NCBI GenBank assembly: GCA_963512175.1 | Contig: CAUPLI010000010.1 | Location: 57,171-121,170, forward strand | Source of the DNA: Hylemonella sp963512175 | Lineage (GTDB): Bacteria; Pseudomonadota; Gammaproteobacteria; Burkholderiales; Burkholderiaceae_C | DNA length: 64,000 nt | Direction of reading: 5' to 3' | Shown: one piece after another, positions 43,201 to 50,610 of the stretch | Numbering within the stretch: the first letter of the stretch is position 1 | Layout: each line of letters begins with the position of its first letter | Notes under the pieces: generated by a model | Told to the model about the DNA's origin: nothing | Databases searched by the model: none | The model's input: the letters and a program-made list of their open reading frames with translations, nothing else | Program-made: the position numbers and the translations under genes

Positions 43201-43390
43201 CTTCGGCTACGAGGCCGAGCATTACGACGTGTCCATGCAGATGGCCGAGGCGGCGCTGCTGCCGGCCGTGCGCGCCAAGGCGGATGCCATTGTGGTGGCC
43301 GACGGCACCAGTTGCCGGCATCAGATTGCCGATGGGGCGCAGCGCGAGGCGGTGCATGTGGCGAAGTTGCTGGCGGGCTTGTTGGGGTAG
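40292..43390 (+). CDS. FAD- and Fe-S-dependent D-2-hydroxy acid dehydrogenase (YdiJ-like)
   Basis: 1032 residues from ATG 40292; an earlier open stretch overlaps the GntR gene. The N-terminal FAD domain has VPRGGGTSQCGQTVGAGLVI and YPVDVSTSAQATLGGMAGNN, followed by an FAD-oxidase C domain. The central cysteines in MCNNNGHCRKFDAGTMCPS and DLCVSCKGCKRDCPTGVD bind Fe-S clusters. The C-terminal CCG domains show LEPSCLLTLRDE, HGHCHQKAF and ESSCCGMAGSFGYEAEH. The size and order match YdiJ, a D-2-hydroxyglutarate dehydrogenase type. Substrates such as D-lactate or glycolate remain possible. It is co-transcribed with the GntR gene. Confidence 0.88.
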   Translation: MNAPLPANVTQASKTYEVVSRLSNEVAGRLAARLRTETKGEVLFSPADRGRYATDASIYQAMPLGVFLPREAADVRLALDICRDLKVPIVPRGGGTSQCGQTVGAGLVIDHSKHMRKILDVNVEQRTARVEPGLVLDHLNADLKKHGLWYPVDVSTSAQATLGGMAGNNSCGSRSIAYGNMVHNVIGAQAWLADGELLNFGRYDQASGRARQIGDYVRGLAGLHRDEIEARWPKVLRRVAGYNLDIFHNQNEKPYTSDGSVNLAHLLVGSEGTLALTRSLCLQLSELPRAKVLGVVNFPTFYQAMDSAQHIVKLGHNMQGGALTAVELVDRTMIELSLQNPAFAPTIRTALSPAINGGKPEAVLLVEFSGASKADIAPKIRELVDLMGELGLPGSVVEMIDDAPQKNLWEVRKAGLNIMMSLRGDGKPVSFIEDCAVPLQHLAEYTNALTEVFRKYGSRGTWYAHASVGTLHVRPILDMRRDGAAKMRAIAEEASELVRKYKGAYSGEHGDGLCRGEWIEWQFGPRLTQAFTQIKEYLDPASLLCPQRLIKPPKMDDTTLMRYPPGHKQRVVPIQPVLDWSAWNVQNNPVTEETTAPGTGDDPAHGLAMHVEMCNNNGHCRKFDAGTMCPSYRVTRDEQHLTRGRANTLRLALSGQIEGLDGKDALASEEVREAMDLCVSCKGCKRDCPTGVDMAKLKVEFLQHYKAKHGHTLKDKLVGQLPDYARHAAKIAPLLNLRDKVPLMAQLSEKLFGFSARRSLPQWKSKHFFNTPVQSATRAEVLVAPKAVVLFVDTFNGYFESENAHAALQVLQAAGYTVHVASKVKDDGKHLCCGRTLLSAGMVEQAKVKAREVVDSLLPFAEKGIAIVGLEPSCLLTLRDELLVMGLGEGAQTIAKQALLFEEFLAREAKRGQLEALISKLKPVSQPVLLHGHCHQKAFAAVTPVMEVLSLIPGAKPELIESSCCGMAGSFGYEAEHYDVSMQMAEAALLPAVRAKADAIVVADGTSCRHQIADGAQREAVHVAKLLAGLLG

Positions 43391-43549
43391 GAACTCCTGC
43401 GGCCGATGCGACAAAGCCTCACCACTCTTTTTTGGTCAGCTGGATACGCATTTTCGTGACTAGGCGGCTGCATGCATATCTTGTCCAGTTTCGAGGCCTG
43501 AGGTAAACAGCTTTCTGTCAGGAATGCTTGATCTTGCTGCGTTGACAGG

Positions 43550-45982
43550 CTACTTTGTGGCGAGCCGCTTGAGAATTCGATCGCCAGATCCGATTAGGCC
43601 AGTGTCGCGTGGAAAGTTTCGCTTGCAGTAGTCGATTCTTTCCTTGACCCAGTTCTCCCTCTTTGTGGAAAGGTGGCCCCCTGCTTTTAAGAAAACGCTA
43701 ACAGAATGAAGCAGGACGGCGTACGGGTGAGGAGTAGGACGCCAACCCCGAATCGCTTCATCTCGCAAGGCGGTTTCCAGTAGAGAGTAGGTTTCATCAA
43801 AGAGCGGTTCGTCTGGCCCAGCTCCAGTTCCAGCTTCCATTTTTCGTACTAAAAGCGAAGCTAGTGTTGTTTTTGTGAAAGGGTGCTCCTCAATTGCCAC
43901 TGCGTGGCGCGCAAATTGGACCGCATGGTCAATATTCGTTTCCTGGGTGAGGATTGCTCGCTGCTCCCAGTATCGTGAGTTCCATTGCCATGCTGTTTTT
44001 ACAGTCTCATAGAACTCTCCGGATTCCTCTCGCAATAGAGGTCGAACTACGCGCTCGGCATTGAATAGTCGTCCCGCCAATCTTGCCTCTGGAGTTCTGT
44101 CAATAATGGTTTGACGATTGACGTATGGCGCGAGCGCGAGTGCGAGGTTTTGAAATAGATTGGCCAGCAAAGGCCTCTTGTCTCGCGATAGATATTTCAG
44201 GAGCCGTTCACCAACAGCCGGATGAAGTGGAAGAACAAAGTCGCCGTCCTCAGAATAGGCAAGAGGCAAAGGAACCGCTAATGAGAGTTGCTCTCGGAGG
44301 CCGGTATTGTGCTGAGCGCGCTCCAAAATTGGGTAGCAGATTCCACCCGAATAACAATATTCGGATAGGGCGGCTAGGGCGTAGCTATTTCTCGCTTCTT
44401 GTGTTGCGTCACGCCATAGAGAGTCAACGATAACGTCGAGTGGTTTGAAGTTGTTTAATACTCTGCATCCTGCAATCGCGACAGGTTCGCCTAGGAGTTG
44501 ATCTGCAAACTTCTTTGGCATTCGAATTGCATCGGGGGTGCCAACAAGTCCAGCTTTTCGAAATCTCTCAATAAAGTCCTCAAATTGCGCAGAACTCCAA
44601 TCAGAGAGCGAAAACTCCTCGTTTGGGAAGTCTCCTAAAACCCTGAAGATGTGATCTCGTCGGTAGTCTCGATCAGCACAGAGGATCGCAACTGGCTTGT
44701 TTACCGTTAGGCCGTGCAGCGCCAAAAGGACGGTTGAGGCGTGATCGGCAAGGTTGTCGATTACAACTAGAGCCGGCTTCGTCAAGGCCGCCAGTCCCTT
44801 TCTTGTGTTGTCAGGGTCAAGTGCAAGTTTGCCAGTGAGATTGAGGACAACGCGTCCTTCTTTTGCCGAGTCGTACGCAATACGACGCAACACGGTCGTC
44901 TTGCCTGCGCCAGACTCAGCGAGAAGCATGAAGAACTTTGCCTTGTTCTTCTGGTTCTCTAGGAAGTTGCGTACCTTTGCGCCCAAGCGAAGCTCATCTT
45001 CAGTTGGCAGGTCAAGGCTTGACTCAAGATCTGACCAGCGAGGGGCCTTTCCATAGAAGAAGGGAGACGTTTCGCCCGCCGGGTTTGGGGGAGACTGCTT
45101 GACTAGTTCAAATGAGCTAAAGAACTCGATTTGCGCATCGGGGCCATAAGATCGGTCAAGTAACCCCTCCATCGAGGGTACGGTGAGCTGGCTGACCTGA
45201 GGTGAGTGGCCTAGAGTTTCGGTCGTCCAGCGGAGAAATTCTGCGAGTGTTGACTTGACAAGAATTAGGCCGTGCCGTTGGCACAAACTCTCGGTTATTG
45301 CATCAGGGTATGGCTCAACCAGAATCGATGGGCCTCGGTTCGTTCGCAATGAAGAGTCTGAGCGGGCGCTTAGGTAGTACTCAAGATCTGGCTCATTAAG
45401 ACTTGTGCCAGATATGACGAACGGTTCTGTGGCAAGCAACTCAGACAATACATGCATCCATGGATTGAGGCCCTTTGTGACCCGCGCATACTCTGATGCG
45501 GTGAACACGTAACCTTTCTCAGGCTCACGTGTAAATCCGTGCATGTGAATGACTCCAACCTTGCTTCTATTTGAGGGGGTTCGATAGTTTGCGTCGAAAT
45601 TGACGGGCTCTGCTCGTTGACGTCTCCGAGGTGAAGTCTCGTACGCCGCTTCTAGGGCGTCGTCGATGTTGAAGGTGTAAATAGATCGCCAGACAAAGCC
45701 TGTTATCCGTTTGACGGTCTCGCCCGGTCGACAAGAAGAATATGGTGCCGTGAGGTATCGTTCTACCTCATCCGGCTTGAGGAGCAACGCGACTCTGGAA
45801 AGAGGAGTCGTTGCATTCACATTTTTCAGTTCACACAACTCTTTTGTGAGTGTGCTGCTGGACTTCAGCGGTACGCGGTTAGCGTCGATGCTATCTAGCG
45901 ATACGCCGCTGCCGATCAGCAGGTTGTAGTGGCCCGAAAAAAGGCTGGCGCGGAACGATTCGAGTATTTCTGCTCTTAGCAT
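43550..45982 (-). CDS. SIR2-like plus P-loop NTPase protein, probable anti-phage defence
   Basis: 810 residues. The N-terminal SIR2-like domain shows GSGVS (24-28), YTFNIDD (102-108), HMHG (146-149) and GTSLNEPDLE (192-201), the NAD-binding and catalytic pattern of defence SIR2 proteins. A STAND-like NTPase follows, with Walker A AESGAGKTT at 355-363 and Walker B LVVID near 405-409. The C-terminal 350 residues are helical and could sense infection. Known relatives destroy NAD after phage detection. Base composition is about 50% GC on counted lines against 65-70% nearby. The gene stands alone in a patch with broken genes beside it, which fits transfer. The start ATG 45982 is the first in frame. 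Confidence 0.85.
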   Translation of the reverse strand: MLRAEILESFRASLFSGHYNLLIGSGVSLDSIDANRVPLKSSSTLTKELCELKNVNATTPLSRVALLLKPDEVERYLTAPYSSCRPGETVKRITGFVWRSIYTFNIDDALEAAYETSPRRRQRAEPVNFDANYRTPSNRSKVGVIHMHGFTREPEKGYVFTASEYARVTKGLNPWMHVLSELLATEPFVISGTSLNEPDLEYYLSARSDSSLRTNRGPSILVEPYPDAITESLCQRHGLILVKSTLAEFLRWTTETLGHSPQVSQLTVPSMEGLLDRSYGPDAQIEFFSSFELVKQSPPNPAGETSPFFYGKAPRWSDLESSLDLPTEDELRLGAKVRNFLENQKNKAKFFMLLAESGAGKTTVLRRIAYDSAKEGRVVLNLTGKLALDPDNTRKGLAALTKPALVVIDNLADHASTVLLALHGLTVNKPVAILCADRDYRRDHIFRVLGDFPNEEFSLSDWSSAQFEDFIERFRKAGLVGTPDAIRMPKKFADQLLGEPVAIAGCRVLNNFKPLDVIVDSLWRDATQEARNSYALAALSEYCYSGGICYPILERAQHNTGLREQLSLAVPLPLAYSEDGDFVLPLHPAVGERLLKYLSRDKRPLLANLFQNLALALAPYVNRQTIIDRTPEARLAGRLFNAERVVRPLLREESGEFYETVKTAWQWNSRYWEQRAILTQETNIDHAVQFARHAVAIEEHPFTKTTLASLLVRKMEAGTGAGPDEPLFDETYSLLETALRDEAIRGWRPTPHPYAVLLHSVSVFLKAGGHLSTKRENWVKERIDYCKRNFPRDTGLIGSGDRILKRLATK

Positions 45983-46103
45983 TGGCGGAGTGTACGTGGT
46001 CGACTTAGGAAATCCAAGGGGTTGGCAGTTCTCCGTATCGCCCTAAGAGGTGGTTGACTCCATACAAGTTGAGTACCACGAGACCTGCCAAGCTCAGGCG
46101 ACC

Positions 46104-46202
46104 TTGTTGGGTTGCGATGGCTCCGAATCCGCCCAGCAGGCCCTGCTGGGCAGGAGCGAAATTGCGCCTTGGTGCCCGGCTTATCTGGTGTTCTTGGCAA
46201 TG
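46104..46202 (+). pseudogene. Fragment of a universal stress protein gene
   Basis: 33 codons reading LLGCDGSESAQQALLGRSEI then APWCPAYLVFLAM. This aligns without gaps to residues 6-38 of the intact universal stress protein encoded at 46703 (LLGYDGSESGQQALLDSREI, then AQWSQAELVLVAV). The DNA is similar too. Upstream codons do not match and similarity stops abruptly after 46202, next to the end of the DUF2306-like gene. There is no start codon in place or C-terminal half. This is a decayed partial copy. Confidence 0.75.
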
Positions 46203-46213
46203 TGCCGCAGCTA

Positions 46214-46600
46214 TCACCGCCCTCGGGGCCGTCTGAGTGTCCACTCCGCCACAACGAGTCTGAGTGTCCACTCCGCCACAACGATATTGATTGCCCACCC
46301 CGCCCCCATACAAACCGCCCGCAGCAGCTCGCCCTGCAGCTCCGGCCAAAGAAACCACGGGATGTGCGTGAACACCTGGGTGCCGGCCCCCATGCCCAGC
46401 GCATAGGCGCGGGTCATCCAGCGTTGGTGGGCGGGAATGTCGCGCCGGGTTATCGCCGCCAGCGCCAGCACCATGGCCGCGACCATGCCGGCGCCTGCTG
46501 CGAGGCGCATGGCATAGACGGCCGGGCCGTCGAAGTTGGCGTCGGCATTGGGATAGAACAGGGTCATCCGCAGCCCGGACAAGGCGGCGGCCAACGCCAA
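46214..46600 (-). pseudogene. DUF2306-like membrane protein, 5'-truncated remnant
   Basis: 128 residues from a TTG. Open codons continue upstream to a TAG without a credible start. Four hydrophobic segments and the stretch TRRDIPAHQRWMTRAYALGM resemble the C-terminal half of DUF2306 membrane proteins, which are normally about twice as long. The last residues contain a 9-residue duplication (VVAEWTLRL then VVAEWTLRR) caused by a 27-bp tandem repeat. The missing N-terminus and lack of a ribosome site suggest a remnant. A short functional protein is less likely. Confidence 0.5.
46231..46284. repeat. 27-bp perfect tandem duplication
   Basis: The unit GTCTGAGTGTCCACTCCGCC + ACAACGA occurs twice head to tail (46231-46257 and 46258-46284). 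It keeps frame on the reverse strand, adding nine residues at the end of the DUF2306-like remnant. It probably arose by replication slippage. Confidence 0.85.
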
Positions 46601-46702
46601 GGTTGTAGCCTGCCGGACGGTGAGGTGGCGCCAGGTTGTTGGCTGCTCCGGAAGAAATGCCTAAGATGGGCACGTCCCCTATCCACGCTGAGGTGATCCG
46701 CC

Positions 46703-47140
46703 ATGTACAAACGCATCCTGTTGGGCTACGACGGTTCCGAGTCCGGGCAGCAGGCCCTGCTGGACAGCCGTGAGATCGCGCAGTGGAGCCAGGCCGAGCT
46801 GGTGCTCGTGGCCGTGATGCCGCTGCCCATCGCTTCCCTCGGGCCCGAGGGAGGGCTCTACGACCCCAAGGTGGAGGAGGTCGAGCGTGAGCGTTACCGC
46901 GCCATCCTCGAAGCCGGGGTGCAGCGCCTGGCGCAGGCGGGCTTGCAGGCGCGCGGCGAGGTGCTGAGTGGCGACCCGGTGCAGGAGCTGGCCAAGGCCG
47001 CCGGCCGCCTGCAGGTAGACCTGATCGTGCTGGGGCACAAGCATCAGGACAGCTGGGCGGCGCGCTGGTGGCGCGGCTCGGTCTCCAAGGCGCTGATCGA
47101 GCACGCGCCGTGCAGCGTGCTGGTGGTGATCACCCGCTGA
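46703..47140 (+). CDS. Universal stress protein (UspA family)
   Basis: 145 residues. MYKRILLGYDGSESGQQALL has the N-terminal aspartate of the nucleotide site, and LIVLGHKHQDSWAARWWRGS with SVSKALIEHAPCSVLVV covers the G-x2-G-x9-G(S/T)-type ATP-binding region, here with a tryptophan-rich variant. The start has GAGGTG 8 bases upstream. A degraded copy of its N-terminal codons lies 500 bp upstream. It is convergent with the acyltransferase gene, 10 bp apart. Confidence 0.93.
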   Translation: MYKRILLGYDGSESGQQALLDSREIAQWSQAELVLVAVMPLPIASLGPEGGLYDPKVEEVERERYRAILEAGVQRLAQAGLQARGEVLSGDPVQELAKAAGRLQVDLIVLGHKHQDSWAARWWRGSVSKALIEHAPCSVLVVITR

Positions 47141-47150
47141 ACGCAGTCGC

Positions 47151-48044
47151 TCAGCCGCGTAGCAGCGCGGCGATCTGCTGGTCTTTTTCTTCCCAAATGA
47201 CCGCCAGCCAGCGGTGGAACTGGCCGCGGAATTCCGAGTCGGCTTCGTAATCGCCCGTGCAGAACTCGGCCGGGATGGGCAGTTGCCGTGCGCGCACGAC
47301 CACCTGGGGCGTGCGGCCGCAGAGGAACTGCCAGAAGGTGGGGGCGCCTGCGGGGTAGACGATGGTCACGTCGATCATGGCGTGGAACTGGTCGCCCATG
47401 GCGTTGAGCGCCAGCGCCAGGGCGCCGGCCTTGGGTTTGAGCAGGTGGTGGTAGGGCGAGCCCGAGGCCTGGTGTTTGGCTGCGGTGAAACGCGTGCCTT
47501 CGGCAAAGTTCATCACGCTGGTGGGCACGCGGGCGAACTTCTGGCAGGCGCGGCGAGTGGTTTCGCGGTCTTGCCGGCGCAGATCCGGGTTTCGGCGCAG
47601 GGCGGCCTTGCCGTGCCGGCGCATGAAGGGGAAATCCAGCGCCCACCAGGCCAGGCCGATCACCGGCACGTAGATGAGCTGTTGCTTCAGGAAGAACTTC
47701 AGCAGGGGAATGCGCCGGTTCATCACATGCTGCAGCACGAAGATGTCCACCCAGGACTGGTGGTTGCAGTTCACCAGGTACCAGCCCTGGTAGGGCAGCT
47801 CGGCCACGCCCTGCACATCCCAGCGCGTTTTTTGCGTGAGCCACATCCAGCCGCTGTTGCAGGCGATCCAGGCGGTGGCGACGGCGTTGAGGGCCGGGTC
47901 GATGGCCTGCCGGACCGCTTTGAAGGGCAGCACCAGCTTGACCAGTGCGAGCATGAACAGCAGCGCACACCAGAACAGCGTGTTGATCGCCAGCAGCAGG
48001 GAGGCGAGGATGCCTTTGACGAGGGAAGGCAGGAAACTAAGCAT
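47151..48044 (-). CDS. yihG: YihG-like lysophospholipid acyltransferase
   Basis: 297 residues from ATG 48044. The first 60 residues hold two hydrophobic segments. The acyltransferase motifs are NHQSWVDIFVL (HX4D-type block with NHQSWVD), FLKQQLIYVPVIGLAWWALD, FMRRHGKAALRRNPDLR, and NFAEGTRFTAAKHQ (the second substrate block). This order and wording match the YihG/PlsC-like proteins of E. coli. They acylate lysophospholipids at the inner membrane. The rest of the pathway is not local. Confidence 0.88.
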   Translation of the reverse strand: MLSFLPSLVKGILASLLLAINTLFWCALLFMLALVKLVLPFKAVRQAIDPALNAVATAWIACNSGWMWLTQKTRWDVQGVAELPYQGWYLVNCNHQSWVDIFVLQHVMNRRIPLLKFFLKQQLIYVPVIGLAWWALDFPFMRRHGKAALRRNPDLRRQDRETTRRACQKFARVPTSVMNFAEGTRFTAAKHQASGSPYHHLLKPKAGALALALNAMGDQFHAMIDVTIVYPAGAPTFWQFLCGRTPQVVVRARQLPIPAEFCTGDYEADSEFRGQFHRWLAVIWEEKDQQIAALLRG

Positions 48045-48273
48045 GGCAGGTAGGGGTGGGCGGGGGACGGGCCAGGTTCTGGCCCATACGCCGCCGCAGC
48101 TGAATCGGTAGCCCCATTGTGCGTCTTGTGCGAGCCTCTGGCACTGCGCTAGATCATCGTTTGACGGATTTCCCCCGATGTAAGGCGGGCGGCAGCGAGC
48201 CGGCACATAATCGCGTGCAGGATGCCGGGGCCTGGGCTCCGGCCGGGTTGGGCCGAATATTCAAGAATTTCCG

Positions 48274-49539
48274 ATGAAACGTCTCGATGATTTCCGTTTG
48301 CGCCTGGGCCGCCAGGAACTGGTCCCCATCATGATTGGCGGCATGGGGGTGGACATCTCTTCCGCCGACCTGGCCCTGGAGGCGGCCCGCCTGGGCGGGG
48401 TGGGGCATATTTCGGATGCCATGGTCAAGACGGTGACGGACCGCCGTTACAAGACCAAGTTCGTCAAGGCCAAGCAGGCGCAGTACCAGTACAACGTGGA
48501 GTCGGCGGACAAGTCGGCCGTGAAGTTCGACCTGGCCGACCTGGCCGAGGCCACGCGCTTGCACGTAGGCAACACCATGGCCCGCAAGACCGGCGGCGGC
48601 CAGGTGTTCATCAACTGCATGGAAAAGCTCACGATGAACGCGCCCAAGGAGACGCTGAGCGTGCGCATGAATTCCGCGCTGGACGCGGGCATCGACGGCA
48701 TCACCCTGGCGGCCGGCCTGCACCTGGGCTCCTTCGCGCTGATCGAGCAGAACCCGCGTTTTCGGGACGCCAAGCTGGGCATCATCGTCTCCTCGCTGCG
48801 CGCGCTGCAGCTCTTCCTGAAGAAGAACAGCCGCCTGAACCGCCTGCCCGACTACGTGGTGGTGGAGGGCCCGCTGGCCGGCGGCCACCTGGGTTTCGGC
48901 ATGGACTGGGCCAAGTACGACCTGGCCACCATCGTGGCCGAGATCCTGGCCTACCTGAAGCAGGAGCAGCTGAGCATCCCGGTCATCCCCGCGGGCGGCA
49001 TCTTCACGGGCAGCGATGCGGTGCGTTTCATGGAGATGGGCGCGGCCGGCGTGCAGGTGGCCACGCGCTTCACCGTCACCAAAGAGTGCGGCCTGCCCGA
49101 CGACATCAAGCAGGAATACTTCAAGGCCAACGAAGAGGACATCGAGGTCAACGAGATCTCGCCCACCGGCTACCCCATGCGCATGATCAAGGGCAGCCCC
49201 GGCATCGGCGACGGCATCCGCCCGAACTGCGAGGCCTACGGCTACCTGCTGGACGCCAACGGCAAGTGTGCCTACATCGACGCCTACAACCGCGAAGTGG
49301 CGGCCCACCCCGGCGAGCGCAAGGTCAAGGTGTGGGACAAGACCTGCCTGTGCACCCACATGCGCAACTTCGACATCTGGACCTGCGGCCAGCTCGCCTG
49401 GCGCCTGAAAGACACCAGCGTGCGCCACGCCGACGGCAGCTACCAGCTGCTCAGTGCGCAGCATGTCTTCGAGGACTACCAGTTCAGCACGGACAACCAG
49501 GTGCGCCTGCCGGCGGCCGAGGCGGCCGCGACGCCTTGA
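48274..49539 (+). CDS. Nitronate monooxygenase family flavoprotein
   Basis: 421 residues. An FMN TIM barrel with VPIMIGGMGVDISSADLALE at the start, VVVEGPLAGGHLGFGMDWAK (histidine of the NMO active site) and PVIPAGGIFTGSDAVRFMEM, GAAGVQVATRF in the phosphate-binding region. Characterised members oxidise toxic nitronates. Others are enoyl reductases or of unknown use. The C-terminal extension (CKTCLCTHMRN-like region near residue 360, with several cysteines) is longer than in classical NMO and is typical of a bacterial subgroup. It is monocistronic as far as visible. Confidence 0.85.
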   Translation: MKRLDDFRLRLGRQELVPIMIGGMGVDISSADLALEAARLGGVGHISDAMVKTVTDRRYKTKFVKAKQAQYQYNVESADKSAVKFDLADLAEATRLHVGNTMARKTGGGQVFINCMEKLTMNAPKETLSVRMNSALDAGIDGITLAAGLHLGSFALIEQNPRFRDAKLGIIVSSLRALQLFLKKNSRLNRLPDYVVVEGPLAGGHLGFGMDWAKYDLATIVAEILAYLKQEQLSIPVIPAGGIFTGSDAVRFMEMGAAGVQVATRFTVTKECGLPDDIKQEYFKANEEDIEVNEISPTGYPMRMIKGSPGIGDGIRPNCEAYGYLLDANGKCAYIDAYNREVAAHPGERKVKVWDKTCLCTHMRNFDIWTCGQLAWRLKDTSVRHADGSYQLLSAQHVFEDYQFSTDNQVRLPAAEAAATP

Positions 49540-49599
49540 TGCACAGCTGCCGGGTAGGGCGTTTTCCCGGAGCAGGATCGTTCACGAAGGTTGTGGGCA

Positions 49600-50550
49600 T
49601 TATTTGCCCGCAGCGTTGACGATGTGCTTCTGCATGACCGTGCGGATGGTGGTCAGCTCGGTGCTGATGACGAGATGACCGCCCGTCTCGAAACGAAGCA
49701 GCTTGGCACCCGGAATGGTGGACGCGGCAAACTGGGCATGGCGATGCAGCTGCAGGGTGTCGTCTGCGGCATGGATGACCAGTGTCGGAGCCCGGATGGC
49801 GGAAATCCGCTCATTAGGCATCGCCGCCTTGTTGTCGAAAGCCGCACCAGCCGATCTCGGTGAAACCGGATTCATGTAATCGATCATCTGGTCGACCAGC
49901 TCCCGCTGCACAGGTGTCAGACCGGCAATGACCGCATCGTCGGCACCCATCAGTTCCATCAGCTGCCGCCTGAACAGCTTGCTGATGGCCCAGTAAAGCG
50001 GGTCGTGCCTGAAGATCGTCATCAGCATGTCGCCCTTCCGGTTGGCCTGCGCCTGGTCACCTTCGGTGGATGAAGCCACGCCTGCGGAGATGAGCGTCAG
50101 CGACGACACCCGTTCGGGATGCAACAGGGCAAAAAGAAGCGCCGAAGGCCCCCCATGGGACAGGGCGACGACCGCGACCTTTTTGACGCCCAGGCGGTCG
50201 AGCAGATGCGCATAGGCGTGCGCCTGCTCGTCGAACGTGGCGCCCTCGTGAAAAGTGGAGCGCAGGTAGCCGAAGCGCGAAGGCGTGATCCAGCGAAACC
50301 GATCGTCCAGCAGCGCGCGCACCATGAGTTCGCCCTGGTCGTAGCCGCCACCGCTCCCGTGGATTACCAGAACGGGCGGGCCTGATCCGCCTTCGGTGTA
50401 TTCGATATCCCCATAAGGTGAAGAAATGACCGTGCCCTTTGTGCGGACCCGCTCATAGGCGCGGCTTATGTCCCACAGATAGGCCGCTGTGGCCAGACCC
50501 AGCAGTGCGACGAATACGGAGGCTGCCCAGCCCAGTGTTCTTCTCGACAT
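49600..50550 (-). CDS. Alpha/beta hydrolase
   Basis: 316 residues from ATG 50550, which follows AGGAGGG; an earlier in-frame ATG lacks a ribosome site. Residues 5-27 are hydrophobic (a signal anchor). VLVIHGSGGGYDQGELM is the oxyanion region, VVALSHGGPSALLFALLHPE is the nucleophile elbow with the serine in SHGG, an aspartate follows in LVIHAADDTLQL, and the histidine is in ETGGHLVIS. The catalytic triad is therefore complete. The substrate is unknown. It is convergent with the nitronate monooxygenase gene. Confidence 0.88.
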   Translation of the reverse strand: MSRRTLGWAASVFVALLGLATAAYLWDISRAYERVRTKGTVISSPYGDIEYTEGGSGPPVLVIHGSGGGYDQGELMVRALLDDRFRWITPSRFGYLRSTFHEGATFDEQAHAYAHLLDRLGVKKVAVVALSHGGPSALLFALLHPERVSSLTLISAGVASSTEGDQAQANRKGDMLMTIFRHDPLYWAISKLFRRQLMELMGADDAVIAGLTPVQRELVDQMIDYMNPVSPRSAGAAFDNKAAMPNERISAIRAPTLVIHAADDTLQLHRHAQFAASTIPGAKLLRFETGGHLVISTELTTIRTVMQKHIVNAAGK

Positions 50551-50610
50551 CTTGCCCTCCTGGCGTCGTTCAAGGTCCGGCACGTGGGGCCGCCGATAGC
50601 ACGCAGGTCC

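Noticed and set aside
46231..46284. Repeated TGTCCACTCCGCCACAACGA considered as an insertion-sequence end (IS21-type multiple terminal repeats)
   Set aside because: On the reverse strand it encodes VVAEWTLRL/VVAEWTLRR in frame with the membrane protein remnant, no transposase codons are near, and no matching second end is visible. A slippage duplication explains it better.
46005..46673. 222-codon minus-strand frame spanning the decay junction
   Set aside because: It overlaps the DUF2306-like remnant in another frame and mixes unrelated segments; it has proline/arginine-rich shadow composition and no coherent domain.
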